Source: Deroplatys truncata
Taxonomy: Eukaryota > Arthropoda > Insecta > Mantodea > Mantidae
Assembly (NCBI GenBank): GCA_030765065.1
Contig: CM060976.1
Location: forward strand, 57,706,539-57,770,538
Direction of reading: 5' to 3'
DNA length: 64,000 nt
Shown here: piece after piece, positions 43,871-56,108 of the stretch
Numbering within the stretch: the stretch's first letter is position 1
How the letters are laid out: every line of letters begins with the position of its first letter
The notes under the pieces: model-generated
Databases searched by the model: none
Seen by the model: only the letters and a program-made list of their open reading frames with translations
What the model was told of the DNA's origin: nothing
Program-made: the position numbers and the translations under genes

Positions 43871-45529
43871 TATAACCTACACATACACACATAGAAACAA
43901 ACACGCACACACACTATGTGAATTTAAACAAAATATGGAATTATTTTAAGGATTACAGGTTATACATTTTTACAGTTCAAGTTTACAGTTGTATTATATA
44001 CTAGTTGTCTTATTCGACATTGCGTGAGTGGGCTTTTGAACCATAAATGACAATTACATTAATACCATTTACGCCTTTGCTGTTACAATGATCTATAAAA
44101 CTTTTATGACGAATTCTCTTTTCAACTATTATTGTGATTTTGTAAAGCCCCATAAAGTTCCTAATAACGGATGAAAAATATCCTAATTTTCACGAAAATA
44201 TGAAATATCGGGGAAGTTGTATTTTTTATTTCCTTAATCTCCCCACATAGTTTTTGCGGTGAAGCATATCTCGAAATGGTTAAGTGATTCTTTAGATAAT
44301 CAGAAGTGGCAGAAATTTTAAACTTATTTACCTTATTCTTGTTCATGTAGCTATTTAAAAGCCTAAAGGGCACGTAAAGGCCTAAACATCAATATACAAA
44401 GATATAGACGAAAGTTATAAACATGAAAGTTTATCTCTCCCTGGCAGCAATTTAAATGCTTAGAAAAAGACACGCAGTTTATAACCATCAAGAAATACAA
44501 AGTTATAAGTTGTAGATTATAAGACATTGTTTGATTTATCTCTGAAATTAGGCTGAAAAAACGTTCTCTCTTCATAAAATGATTTAGCAGACATTAGGTA
44601 ACAATGAACTGTATTATATCATACAAAGGAAACAGACAAACATTCCTTACATAGCTTCTAGCTTTTAGATGGCATTAGTATCGCATACATAACCGAGTTA
44701 AATGACTTTGTAAGGCTCAAATTCAGGAACTTCCTGGTTCGTGAAAGGGGATGTAACATACACAAACGCACGCACGCACGCACCCACCCACCCACCCACC
44801 CATCCACCCACACACACACATATATATGAATAAACTAATATCAAATAAGAATTGTAAATAATAATATAAATCGGCAAGAAATATGTTAGAATATTTAGCA
44901 ACCAAGAATTGTACAAAAGCAGATTTTAACTTAGATAAGTAAGGGACGGGCGAGCTAGCTAATTCCAGCTAAAAGATAATTCTAGTTAGAGCCCACCTTA
45001 CACCAAGCTAATGAGCAAGGAACTGGAAGCAATAAGGAGAAATAGAAAGAGAATGATATAGAAAGAAAAGAGACAGAGATATTGAATCTGCTTCTGGACG
45101 CGTCACTGGTGCGCGTGTGCGAAAACTTTGGAGCAGAATATTTTCATACATAATAAGATAACGTGGTCTAAGGACCAATTAGAAATGTTGTTACATTTTG
45201 AGGCCAGAAAGTGAGTGTGACTAAGTTTTGATATAAAAATGGGAAGAAAGCCCAGATTTTCACTCTCTTATAGAACCTCGTCGTCACACAATGATACTTT
45301 CTGGACGACGGGGGTAGGAAGCGTGTGCAGTTAGACTAGGCTCCTAATTATTATGGTGGGAATTGATACAATGGGAAAAGCTATCCGGCTATAAGTATTT
45401 ACTTGATGATAAACATATATTTAAGGGAAATTCAGTGTATTTTAATTTGCCTCGCCTACGAAAACCCTGAGACCAGTGAAATTAGATAGGTAATTCATTA
45501 AGAATGGAGCAATCAGCAGCCGTTGAGCT
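43871..45529. other. No recognised gene; microsatellites
   Basis: Contains an (ACGC)n(CACC)n simple repeat at 44767-44820 with a short CA/TA extension. Short reverse frames over it are simple-repeat artefacts. Otherwise AT-rich with no recognised element. Confidence 0.5.
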
Positions 45530-46080
45530 GCAATAGCCGGAGACCAGGACACTGCAGCAGAGGGCATCTACCATAGGGACCAACGTTTTCCCGCTACATT
45601 CGATTCCCGTCGTGCTGATCACTCTGTCCATGGGTTTTCTCTGAGTGATCTGTGGGTGAATACTGGAGTGGTTACTCTTTTACCACGAATTTTCGGTCCA
45701 TCATTTCCTTTTATCTGTTTCGGCTTCACGTGTTTCAGGGCTGCAGGATCAGGCGACGGCGACTGTAATGTTGTAGTAGATTTTGAGCTTATAATGGTCT
45801 CTCTCTGGCGTATGGAAGGCCTGCTGATGCAGCTTCCTGGGGTAGAGGCTAGTTCCGGGGACCTCCGCTTGATGATGGCGCATACAGGCTCGCGCCGATA
45901 TCAGAATTTGTATAATTCGGAATCGTTAGGGACTCCGTCCTTGCTAGCGCGCATCGTCCTCTAGATCTGTCGGCCTTTAGGTCTCCCTTTCATCCCTTCT
46001 TCCCAGAGGTCACGTAAATCACAAAGGGCCTTCAATGGCCTACGTGCGCTGCTGATCTACTGTGGTCATGTCCCCCTTCT
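45530..46080 (+). mobile_element. SINE family SA, copy 6, strongly diverged
   Basis: The B box ACATTCGATTCCCGTCG lies near 45597-45612. Body blocks follow: CCATGGGTTTTCTCTGAGTG, GGGTGAATACTGGAGTGG, and TTTCAGGGCTGCAGGATCAG then GCGACGGCGACTGT. The 3' part differs from the other SA copies. The 102-codon frame inside is incidental. Confidence 0.6.
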
Positions 46081-46234
46081 TCTGACTAAACTAATTGCTT
46101 ATAACCCCGTTGTACCGTTATAACCAATTAGATTAGATGTCTTTTTTGTGAAGTAAAAGCTATTTCTTTTCTTTGGCATTCTCATTTTAGCAAGTATATT
46201 AGAATCGTAATATCCAGACTATGGTAATTCGGGA

Positions 46235-46890
46235 CGGGTTTTAAAATTAAGTACCTTTTAATACGATATTTACCGCTACAGTGCTGCAGTCGCAATTTTG
46301 ATATGCGCGATCACTTCCTCTATTCATTGGGAAGCTAGACGCAGCTATGAGCGATCGTCACTTGTGTTTTCCTGTTGTTAGAGCGTTTTGAAATGTTTAA
46401 AAAATCGAACGAAGTGAAGTGGGAAGTCCGATCTGTGATTCGTTTTTGAATGCGAGAAATGTTACGCCAGCAAACATTCATCGCTAATTGAGTGAGATTT
46501 AAGGGAAAACAATAATGAGTGACAATGCTCGGCCATACACAAACTCAAGATCTGATCGTATCATTTCGATGGAAACAATTCGACCACCTCCCTACAGTCC
46601 AGACTAGGTACCAAGCGAGTTTCATCTATTTCTTCATCTGAGGAAATTCCTTGGTGGAACATATTTCATCGACGATGATGTGAAAGAAGAAGTGCAGACT
46701 CAGCTTTCATTACAGGTGGCATCATTCTTTGACAAAGACATACAAAAACTGCTTTCCCGTTACGACAAGCCTGAGTAATGGCGGTGACTATGTGCAGAAG
46801 TATGTAAGTTAATGAATGATGATAAAGTATTTGGAAAATAATGTAGTTTTGTAAAAAAACTACCAGCACTTACTTTAAAAACACTCCTCT
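46235..46890 (+). mobile_element. Mariner-like element, deletion derivative
   Basis: About 650 bases with a TTTTAAAATTAAGTAC start and a similar inverted end (GTTTTTAAAGTAAGTGC on the reverse strand near 46882). It encodes both ends of a transposase without the middle: N-terminal FKKSNEVKWEVRSVIRF and NARNVTPANIHR (46394-46490), then NARPYTNSRSD, PPPYSPD and FHLFLHLRKFLGG to the C-terminal QKLLSRYDKPE (stop 46776-46778). The catalytic core between is deleted and there are in-frame stops, so it is inactive. Confidence 0.8.
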
Positions 46891-47224
46891 TAGTTTTATT
46901 CTTTCAGTCATTTAAGCTTTTGAAGTATAAGGTGTCTTATAGCCTATGTCAATCGTAAAGAAGAGTGTTTTCTATGGTCAAAGAATGATCAAAATTAGTT
47001 GAGCGTTTTCAGGGACACACACACACACACACATTTTTTGTCTTTCTTTATAATATTAGCACAGACTATGTATTATTTGTGTATTAACCTTAATAAATGC
47101 AACTCGCGATTCCCTACAAACAATAATTTAAACGAAAAGATACCACTAGTTTACGAGCGTCAACTGAAACAGGGAACAACGTGAAAACCAAGACATAGAG
47201 AACTTCATTAACTTATTTGCTGGG
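46891..47224. other. No recognised feature; short CA run
   Basis: A CA run lies at 47014-47031. Nothing else recognised. Confidence 0.5.
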
Positions 47225-47490
47225 TGGATGTCTCAAAAGCGATTACTGTGTGTGACCTAGGCGTGGAAGAATGACAGCACTGCAGCTACGTGACATGCTT
47301 CACACCAGCTTCCCAGCAGAAATTTGTGGAATTTCCTCCCATTTCCCAGTTAGGACACGTGCGAAACTCTGCGGGTTCTACGATACAGAGAGACGCTCGT
47401 GAACACGTTGTTCCTGCAACGGTTCAATGGGATTTAAGTCGCGACTGCGTGCAGGCCAATACATCAAACGACTGTGACACTCTTACAGAG
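47225..47490 (-). pseudogene. Tc1-like transposase C-terminal fragment
   Basis: The reverse strand encodes YWPARSRDLNPIEPL, the third catalytic region with the Glu retained (NPIE), then a frame-broken stretch with RVLTGKWEEIPQ and SRSCSAVILPR, corresponding to the usual end of Tc1 transposases. The N-terminal two-thirds and the terminal repeats were not found. This Tc1 lineage differs from the one at 0.9-2.4 kb. Confidence 0.7.
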
Positions 47491-47780
47491 TATAACCTGT
47501 GGGTCTGATATGGATAAGGATCCATATCTATACGATACACTGAACCAGATGATAGCAATTTGTAGAACGCGTACCAAGTGAGACGTATTAACAATTTTAA
47601 GTGGAGATTTAAAGCCCACAATGTTAAATCTGCTGTAGTTTAACTCAACAACTACACATTTCAAATATGAGACAGAAAATTTTACGGGATGTAGATGCAT
47701 ATCTGCACGAATCTACTTCTATCCTAAATTGGTCTATTGAGGAAGATAGGCTATTTTCATTAATTACATCATCCCGTGAT
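47491..47780. other. No recognised feature
   Basis: Spacer with no recognised element. Confidence 0.45.
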
Positions 47781-47792
47781 CAAAATTTATAA

Positions 47793-48082
47793 GAAATTGA
47801 ATTTTATATATGGACGCTGTTTAACTACTGTAGTTCTTAGCGTCCCATTCTACAGTGGGCGTGAAAGACAGGACATTTTGCTCAGAGGTCTCTTTATCAG
47901 GCTTGAGATTCTCTTACGTGCCAAAATCTACTTCAAGGGACCACTGGCTTTACTTCGCTTCCGAAGGAAGCCATGCTAAGGATTCTTACACCCGAAAAAA
48001 AATCCATCGCCCTCCGCCGGCTTTGAATCCGACACCTCGGCAACCAGAGGCTAGCATGGTACACCTAGACCACGGAGAACGA
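47793..48082 (-). mobile_element. SINE family SD, copy 3
   Basis: Reverse orientation with the SD body (GCATGGCTTCCTTCGGAAGC), B-box region TTCAAAGCC-like and tail. CAAAATTTATAA (47781-47792) and CAAAATGTATGA (48083-48094) are a probable target duplication with two changes. Confidence 0.82.
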
Positions 48083-48261
48083 CAAAATGTATGACTTATT
48101 ATTTTAAATAACCAACCATCTTCTTAAAACCAAAGTACATATACAACAGCTATAAGAGTTTGTTTTATCATGTTAAATTCCGTTAGATATCTTCAATAGT
48201 CTCTCATAAAATGGATCATTTATACCGGAAAATATCATTTACAGCAAAAGCTGTTCAAAGC

Positions 48262-49617
48262 AAAAATCTGATGTGATACATTCACACGAATTTCTCTGCA
48301 CTCTATCGTTTATTAGTGAATACACAAAAATTTCTTACTAAAGCTTATTTTTCTATCTGCTTCATTTTAATACAAATAAAATATTGCAGAAATAGCTGCA
48401 TTAACGTTTCGTTAACATACAAAAGGAACAGCCATAGTCAAATTTTAATAACTGCACGCCATACGCTGATCTTAAAATTCCATACTGCTTCCATGTAATC
48501 GTGAGAAACAACTGAAGGTTGACAGGACTTCAAGAGAATGACCAAGTAATGAGCAATCGAACCGAACATCTCGGAAATGGCTTATGCCACATAAAACTTA
48601 TTTGGAATAAATTGTGTGTTTTAATGAGATCTACATTTTTTTGTATAGTACGCTTTCGTCTATCGCTTAATATTTACCAGTTGCACAAGATGATACAAAA
48701 TTCCTGAAGGGGGACGTCCCAGAAAATTCAAGATATACATTTTATTTGTTCTGTAAAAGGTAAAGGTACCTTTTACATAACCGGGGCAGAGCACCACACG
48801 CAGGCCAGTCGGACATTTATGCTTCCAACGTAACTCCTCGGAGGGCAGTATGGGGGAGAGACCCGAAGGGCGAGCATATCTAGATGCCGACAGGGTCCAT
48901 AACGTTTCCAGATAGAACGCATCCGCCGCATCCTGGATTCTGCTAAAAAGCCTCCAACCCTCAGGGTCCCCCGGGACGGAGCTCCACGCTGAGGAGAGAC
49001 CTAACTGCGCAGTACCGCATTGACGCCAGGGAAGAAGCGTCTACAGAGCGCAAGTCATCGCCCCGCCGCAATCTGCCGAACACCGTTGCCTGGTCCTACA
49101 TCCCTTAAACATTGACAAGGAAGATGGTGGGTACAGGAAATGAGAGGAAGGAAAGTCGTAGTAGAAGATGAACCACCCAAGCATTCGCCTGGCGACCTGG
49201 GAAAACCACGAAAGAGCCATGGTTAGAGTGAGCGGTTGCTGGAAATCGAACTCGGGACCTGCGAGTGGGGACATAGACGTCGCTGCCAGCTATCCCGCTT
49301 GATTATTTGTTATATAAATATCTTTAATATATGGTATTTTATGAAAATCCTAAGAGTTAGTGTTTAGAAAATCAAAAAGTTTGAAAAATCCTCCATGTAA
49401 AGGATATTGGGGTGGGGAGTCGTGTCGCATCTTTGAAAGATATTGAATTTAAATAATAAATTTGGTATTTATACGACTTTTCGTTTTTGAGTGATGCTGT
49501 GCACGTACACAAACGTATAAATGGAACTTTTTCTAAAATATTTTTCGGGTTCCGCTGAAATATGACATCAATACAATACTTTGCCTGCTTACTATACATA
49601 GTAGGGAAATTAAAAAT
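48262..49617 (-). mobile_element. H-family element H21, older subfamily, split by SINE SA7
   Basis: Bases 48262-48750 hold the right half (TCTGATGTGATACATTCACA, then AACTTATTTGGAATAAATTG). Bases 49305-49617 hold the left half (CCATGTAAAGGATATTGG, TTTTTGAGTGATGCTG, ACTATACATAGTAGGGAAA). The break lies in the conserved ATTTATTTGT region and is occupied by a complete SINE. Confidence 0.85.
48751..49304 (-). mobile_element. SINE family SA, copy 7, complete, inside H21
   Basis: Reverse orientation. The tail shows ACCTTTACCTTTTAC (near 48751-48768), as in SA3. The head near 49300 is diverged (AAGCGGGATAGCTGG). ATTTGTT at 48744-48750 and 49305-49311 is the target duplication. Confidence 0.85.
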
Positions 49618-50848
49618 GGGAAAAACAAATGGCATATATTTGCAAAGAAAGAAACAACATTACTTGAATTCATAGAATCTGCTGAGCTTAACCCTAGTGC
49701 CAGTTTTTAAAACAAAACTTCCCCTAGAACATGGGCTAAAGTAAACCTCTCTACTCCAAAATGTGTAGAACTTATGATTTTTTTCTGTGAAATAGTGCAG
49801 AATTCACACTACAAATTGGCAAATGCAGTATAATTTTAAAAAATATATTTAAAATATGAGTACTTTGCCTACAAAGACAAATATACATAAATTTAAAGAG
49901 GATATTCCAATTTATAAGGCGGCATATAAAAAATTAATTTTTGGCAATTTTTGCCAATTGTGACACACTTAAAAATAGGATCATTATAATTTAATTATAT
50001 ACACTACGCCAACAATACTGTTGAATCGAGGGTAGTGGGAAGGTCTAATGCATTAAAAAGGTTCCATTATATCCTGAGATTTGATACACTACCCGCTAGA
50101 GTACGTTATAGTGCTGTTCGGCACGTTAGAATGCGATAATAAACGCATGGAGTCATCATGGAGATAGGTGCGGAGCGCGCTCATCGTTATGTACTGTTTC
50201 ATTAATCACAATCAGCCACCTCTGTTCAAAGGAAACTCGGGACGAAATCTAAACACATTACGAGTTCAAACAGGGGAAGCAGCAGCAACCATTGACGGTG
50301 ATATGATCCATAAAATTTGGGACGAGCAGTCTTAATAAACCAAATCACCTGAACATTCGTAATACTTGTACACGAAAGTTGAAGTTGCACTGAAGAGTTT
50401 GCTTCAGTATTCAATTAAATCTGGTTTATACTTTCTTCACAATTTAAGTTCCTCTTGTATAACTAGTTTATAATGATCCTGTATACCGTATTCCATTTTA
50501 AAATACAACTTTTGATTAAAAGAGATATGTTATCCTGTTAAAACGTTACAGTAATATGTGTAATGAGCTATGTTGATTCCCAAAGTCACAAGTTTTAAAA
50601 TGTTTAGGCCTGTTTGTGACATTTTCAAGCATGATTAGCTAAACTGAACTACACGAAACTTCGTATATAAAATGCCTCAAGTTTCAGATAAAAATAGGTT
50701 GTATGGAGCTTAATTATTTTCTGCAATAAGTAAACTAAAACAATATAAAAAAGATTACAAACATAACGTTTCTGACAAGCTATTATTTAAAAGTTAAACT
50801 ACTCTCGAAGGTTCATTAAGTTTTGTAGACTTTCACGGCCGATGTTCA
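49618..50848. other. No recognised feature, 1.2 kb
   Basis: AT-rich with no recognised element ends or protein motifs. Confidence 0.45.
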
Positions 50849-51086
50849 TAACTAAGTAAGAAACACCCCGGGCTTGTAGGCCGTGGTCCACTGGGCCCCT
50901 CCTTCATCTTCCCAGACGTTTTGTCTATACCTGCGGTAGACAACAGTTGCGAGCGAAACATCCACAAGGACACTTCTACCATGCTACTGCCACCGATATC
51001 TACTTCAGGTGTAGACGAAACGTCTGGGAAGATGAAGGAACCCGTACACCACGGCCTACAAGCCCAGGATATTTCTTACTTAGTTA
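50849..51086. repeat. Palindromic repeat with about 85-base arms
   Basis: Arms 50849-50938 and 51000-51086 are inverted copies sharing TAACTAAGTAAGAAA, GGGCTTGTAGGCCGTGG, CTTCATCTTCCCAGACGTTT and GTCTA, with scattered differences. The spacer is about 60 bases. The outward-reading unit GTAGACGAAACGTCTGGGAA recalls sequences in Penelope-like retroelement termini, which is weak inference. A 97-codon frame across it is incidental. Confidence 0.7.
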
Positions 51087-51149
51087 CTCTTGAAGTTGTT
51101 CATTATATTATTCTTAGACTAAACCACGCGAAACAGCACACTTCCGAAT

Positions 51150-51151
<2 letters not shown>

Positions 51152-51196
<45 letters not shown>
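51152..51196. repeat. (GT)n microsatellite
   Basis: An uninterrupted GT run of about 22 units, not inside a recognised H copy. Confidence 0.95.
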
Positions 51197-51197
<1 letters not shown>

Positions 51198-51327
51198 TGA
51201 ATCGCACAACTTAATAAACATAAGCGAGAGGAAAAATGCTCTCTTTTGGTAAAACATTTTACTTGGGCCTTAACTTTAAGTAATACATGGATCTCAAAAC
51301 ATCACGTGACATGTGCCTTGCACAGAG

Positions 51328-51515
51328 GGAGACAGGGGAGTTGGAGAGATGGCGATGCCAATGAGAGAGAAAGAAACGACGGAACAAAGAAAGAGTGGGA
51401 GAGAGTGTGACAAAGAAGGAAAGAAAGAAAGAAAAGTAGAGAGTCTGAGAGAGGAAGGAAAAGCAAAAATAATGGAACACAGTGCGTGAGAGAAAGAGAA
51501 AGGGAGAGGGGCACA
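51328..51515. repeat. GA-rich (purine) tract
   Basis: About 190 bases dominated by GAGA and GAAA units on the + strand. The two reverse-strand frames here are simple-sequence products (Ser/Leu/Phe runs). Confidence 0.85.
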
Positions 51516-52014
51516 AGGAGAGAAAGCAGGAATAGTCAGAAGGAAAATGAAAACCGAAAACGCAAGCAGCGTTGAGTTTTTCTAGCTCATAACTTGAGCT
51601 TCAAATTAAGGTATTTTACATTTCAATTTTAGGAAACCTATTTGTATTTATTTTACATAGGGATTTGGTAGAAGGATCAGTTAAATCCAGAATCATTTTG
51701 TATAAATTACAATATGGTGATTGCGACAAACGATTCCTTTATGTTTTATAAGCCCGATGTGCCAATACTATTTTCTCTTAGATAGCATTTTTTGATCCAC
51801 TTCCCGTCCATGCTCTCATGATGAAAAGTTGAATTTCTTGCTTTCATTGCGGGTAGCATATCCTACCTGCAAGTTTTGTCTATTTTACTGCACAGTAAAT
51901 CTTCTAATTTTTGACATATTTAGTATAGCAGACGTGAAATATAAACATCTTTGAAAGTGAATTTTACCATATAAATTTACCTGGATCTTCAATTCCCTTT
52001 AATTTGTTGATATT
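51516..52014. other. No recognised feature
   Basis: AT-rich. Nothing recognised. Confidence 0.45.
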
Positions 52015-52719
52015 AAATCTCAAAAATACGGATAAATACCAAATTCGGTATTTAAGTTCAGTACCTTCCAAATATGTGACACGAAGGTTTACAAAAACAT
52101 TCCTTACCCAAACTACCCCTTAGGTGGAACATTTTCGAAATTGTTTGTTTTATAAAAAGTGGCTCGAACGATTTCATTAAAATACCATATTATTAAACAT
52201 TTTTAGAAAATAAATAAAATGTATATTTTGAATTTTCAGCGAATAGCCTGTGAAGTCCTCTTCAATCGGAAGGAAGTTTGTATAATCTTGTATAACTGGT
52301 AAACGTTAGGTGATAGATGAAAACGCAGTACACAAGAAATGTAGATCTCTTTAAAACACACAATTTATTTCAAATAATCTTTTTTGTGGCATCAGCCATT
52401 TCCGAGATATCTGTTGTTAATGGTTCGATTGGTTGAATACTGTCGTTCTTTTAAGTATGTCGATTTTCCGTTGTTTTTCGCAATTACATGGAAACTATGG
52501 AATTTTAAAGCCAGCATATAGCGTCCAGTTCTTAAACACTTGACTCTCACTGTTTATTTGTATCTATAACGAAATGATAATGTAGCAATTTTTGTAAATG
52601 CTTATCTCGATTAAATTAAAATACATGGAAAAATAAACTTTCATAAGAATAATTTGTATAGCCACTAATGGACATAGAGGATAAAGAAAGTCGTGTGAAT
52701 ATAACACACCAGGTTTTTT
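52015..52719 (+). mobile_element. H-family element H22, older subfamily, left end missing
   Basis: Begins at the middle block (ACGGATAAATACC, TCGGTATTTAAGTTCAGTA) and runs to ATATAACACACCAGG plus T run. Its right half matches H1 and, in reverse, H13, H21 and H23. Confidence 0.8.
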
Positions 52720-53697
52720 AAAAATGGTATACGAGAAACATTTACAAGAACAGTTTTTAGGTCCTTATTATTAATTACAAAATTTCTATATGAAGAACAT
52801 TAAAGTGTTTATACCGACTTTTTGTTATTGTTTAATCAACTGTGTTATTTCCTGTTAGTTAAATAAACAGCGTAAGAAGAGAAAGAAGTAGGGAGTGAGA
52901 GAACGAATCTCTGAAAATAACATAACGGCGCATGCAGAGTAGTAAGTAAATAGCTAAGAGTGATTGGCGGAATAAAAGCCAATAAGTATATCGTGGAAAA
53001 AATGTAATTCTAAACCTACAACAAATGAGCCGATCCCTATAGAATTAAAGCTAAACCTTGGCTGTATAAGCAAATCTATTATGCATTACGTTATATATAG
53101 AGAGAGAAATGCTGGAGAGAACAAAGCAGAAAGCGAGACAGAGAGAAGAAGGGGAAAAGAAAATAGAGAGAATGTAGCGTCAATTCTGGTGTAACCACAT
53201 ATCGAGAGAGATAGATGGGAAACTTTTCCACTGCAGTGCAGGTGCTCTGGTATTTCTGATCTATTTTAAAACGATAAACAAAAAACTGTAAACGGAAGCA
53301 TACATACACAATCAATTTCCACCAAAGTTCATTCTAGAGCGCAATCTATACAGAGCCGATATATTATCCGTACCATCGAGCCTTTTTTAATACTTTCCTG
53401 CATATATTGCACCGTTAGTTTTGAATGCCTGGAATTATTTCAGTGAACAGCTTCGTCATTAATACAAAGGCCTTTCTGTGATCCCGGTAATATTTCATCC
53501 ACCGACAAGTATTACCTTTTTAGCATACAATGAATCGCAATTACACATAATTCTAATTGGAATTATCAGCATTTGCGAAATATTCTGAAGCTTATCAATT
53601 TGTCAGTTGTATAATGTATTGTTATTTCATTAGTGTGTGTAAAATAATCGCTCATAACTCCTTGCGCTTACAAAGACTGTTTATGAGTTTAAATAAA
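52720..53697. other. No recognised gene; GA-rich tract
   Basis: A GA-rich tract lies at about 53096-53180. A 74-codon reverse frame over it is not a gene. Confidence 0.5.
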
Positions 53698-54484
53698 TCT
53701 GATGAGTTACATTCACATAAATTTCTCTGCCCTCTATCGTTTATTAGCGACTATACAAGTTATTCCTAGGAAACTTTATTTTCGTATCTACTTCATTTTA
53801 ATCAGACAAGCCGTTGCAGAAAAAGTTACATTACACATTTCGTTAGGATACAAAAAGAGAACATTGATGTCCAAATGTTTAAGAATCGACGCTATATGCT
53901 GGCCTTAAAGTGTCATAGTTTCCACGCAATCGCCGGAAACAACTGAAAATCGATGAAACTTAAAAAGAATAAGGTATTGAACAAATCGAACCAATAATAA
54001 CGGATATCCCGAAAATTTGAAGTCACAAAATAGATATTTGGAATAAATTGTATGTTTTAAAGGGATCTACATATGCTGTGTAGTACGTTTTAGTCTATCG
54101 CTTAACGTTATATAAAATTCCTTCCGAATAAAGAGGACTTCATAGGCTTGCCAGAAAATTCAAAATATACATTTTATTTGTCATGTAAATATCTTTACAA
54201 TATGGTATTTTAATTAAAATGATAGAGCAATTTTTTAGAAAATAAACAATTTCGAAAAGTCTTGCATGTAAAGGGTAGTTTGAGGCGGGGAGATTTTCTT
54301 GAAAACCTTTGTGTCGCATATTTGAAAGGTATTCATCTAATTGTTTGGTATTTATCAGAATTTACGTTTTGAGTTATGTTGTTCACACACATACACGCAA
54401 ATTGTTCTAAAAATGCTTTTTAGATTCAGGGGGCGTCAAATCATGCATTTACGGGAAATATTGTTATTCCGAGCAATATGATTC
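53698..54484 (-). mobile_element. H-family element H23, older subfamily
   Basis: Starts TCTGATGAGTTACATTCACA and follows the family to GGGAAATATTGTTATTCCGA, where it is cut about 40 bases before the left terminus. SINE SA8 starts at this point. Confidence 0.85.
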
Positions 54485-54960
54485 CGTGGTAACTGCGAGA
54501 TTTATATTCGGTAGCACCGAATTTGATTCCCGTAGATTGCCCAGTTTGACGGGTTTTTCGTGGTTTCTCCCGATCGATAGACGAATGCTGGGAACGCTTC
54601 TCATCTACCGCAATTTCCCTTCATTCATATACGCTTCTAAGATTCACGGTGTTAGGCAGTGCCAGACAGATAGCGCGGATGCTTGCTCCATAGAAAAAGT
54701 ATCCACGTGGACACTTAAGAGGGCTGCTTGGTTAACCGGTCGTTCATCGCCCTCTCTGAAGAATTTCAGTAGTTTGAACTTTTTGCACCTTTCGACCTTT
54801 TTGCAAGGGTTTTCGAGCCAGGAAATTTTAAGGACTTCATCGCGTCTTTGTAGCTTGTCTGGATGCGGCCTCTGTAGTTCTCTCACTTCATCCATTCTTC
54901 ATGAAGGGTAATAGCTCCAATAGATCTCGCGTAGGTCGTAGGTTCCGTTGTATACCCTAT
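54485..54960 (+). mobile_element. SINE family SA, copy 8
   Basis: The head is reduced, with a B-box-like GAATTTGATTCCCG at 54528-54541. Body blocks are TTTTTCGTGGTTTCTCCCG, GACGAATGCTGGGA, CGAGCCAGGAAATTTTAAGG and GGATGCGGCCTCTG. The tail is TCGTAGGTTCCGTTGTATAC. Frames of 141 (+) and 83 (-) codons across it are incidental. Confidence 0.72.
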
Positions 54961-55159
54961 ATCCTTTTGTGTTCCAATAAGAGTTCAATCATATGGCAAG
55001 TGTTTTTATGTGACGTAAATAGTATGTTATAACGAGAGCCACATTTTGTCTGCTGTAAGTGTTGGATGTTGTACCTCATAGGATTTTATATTTATGTTGC
55101 ATTATGCAAAATGCAGTCTTAATGAAGAAACTAAGAACATACCTTCTATTCCCCACATC

Positions 55160-55423
55160 AATATGTGAAACGTGTGTTTTTTTCAATCAATAGTTTTTGA
55201 GAAAGTACAAAATAATAATTTTTCATTTATAGGATAGGTTTTGTGAAAATCTTCGCCTTACATCCTCCAAATATACTGGATTTAAAAATAAACCCTAGCA
55301 TAACCTGACTTTTGAGTTGTGTTGTTTACACATACACACATGCGAGCTTTTCTACAAATTAACGATATTTCCGGTGAAATGATAAAATACACTTTTAGAT
55401 TCTCTTACTTCCGTAGGGAAATG
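55160..55423 (-). mobile_element. H-family fragment H24, old
   Basis: Blocks in reverse orientation: TTTGTGAAAATCTTCGCC, ACTTTTGAGTTGTGTTGTTT, CACATACACACATGCG, GATATTTCCGGTGAAAT. The left terminus is decayed. Confidence 0.6.
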
Positions 55424-55748
55424 CTAGATTTTGTAATAATTCTGAAATATTCTGTGAAATAATCCGACTTACATATGGGTTTGCATAATTGTTCTTGTAA
55501 CGCCTTAACCTTGAGCCAGTGTAAGTACTTCTTACGATCCCGTCGGATGCTTTTGTCGTCATTATGGTTAGAGCATGGTTGTTCCTATTGGCAGCAGGAT
55601 AACACGTCAGTGATGCCAGGTCACGGGCTCCCGGGTCAAGAGAGAGAACATGGAACCTTCGAATAGGGCGAACCTTTCTACAAACATTTTTCGGCCTATT
55701 CTAAATTTAAATCACAACTTTGGTAAGCTCATTCTAAATTCTATCTTC
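55424..55748. other. No recognised feature
   Basis: A 63-codon frame at 55475-55666 has no motif. Confidence 0.45.
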
Positions 55749-56108
55749 ATTCATTCTCTGTTTATCCTCATGTTACGTAGGACTTACACCCCCCAGGACT
55801 TACAGGCGGGTGCCTGGGGTCAGAGACCCTTCGAGGAGCAGACACTCATGGAGCAGAGAGATAAACCAGGATTCCTGGTATGGGATGAAGGAAGTAGATG
55901 AAACGAAATGAAGGCGAAATTGATGAAAGGAAAGGTAATAATGGAGCAGTTGGTGGATTGAATTGTGGGGGAGAAACCGGAGAACCCGGAGAAAATCCGC
56001 CCATACGCTGCTTCGTCTACCACAAATCCCACATGCGGGTCCCTGGGATTGAACCCGGGCCGCTTCGTTAGGAGGCGAGCGGTCTAACCACTCGGCCAAA
56101 GCGCCGCC
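55749..56108 (-). mobile_element. SINE family SB, copy 2, complete with tRNA-like head
   Basis: The reverse strand begins GGCGGCGCTTTGGCCGAGTG with A box TGGCCGAGTGGTTA and B box GGGTTCAATCCCA, both close to polymerase III consensus. The head looks related to class II (Ser/Leu-like) tRNAs. The body continues with TTCTCCGGGTTCTCCGG, CATCCCATACCAGG and CATGAGTGTCTGCTCCTCG, and the 3' end has AATGAATG. I see no convincing target duplication. Confidence 0.88.

Noticed and set aside
44698..44916. Glycine/valine-repeat reverse frames resembling a low-complexity protein.
   Set aside because: They are translations of the (ACGC)n(CACC)n simple repeat.
51000..51030. Hammerhead ribozyme suggested by GACGAAACGTC.
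   Set aside because: The CUGANGA half of the catalytic core is not present on the same strand at a workable distance.
54486..54911. 141-codon + frame and an 83-codon reverse frame.
   Set aside because: Both lie within SINE SA8, and parts recur in SA5 in a different context.
56030..56108. Possible functional tRNA gene (A and B boxes intact).
   Set aside because: The segment is the head of the SB SINE and continues into the SB body; it does not close as a complete cloverleaf with an acceptor stem.
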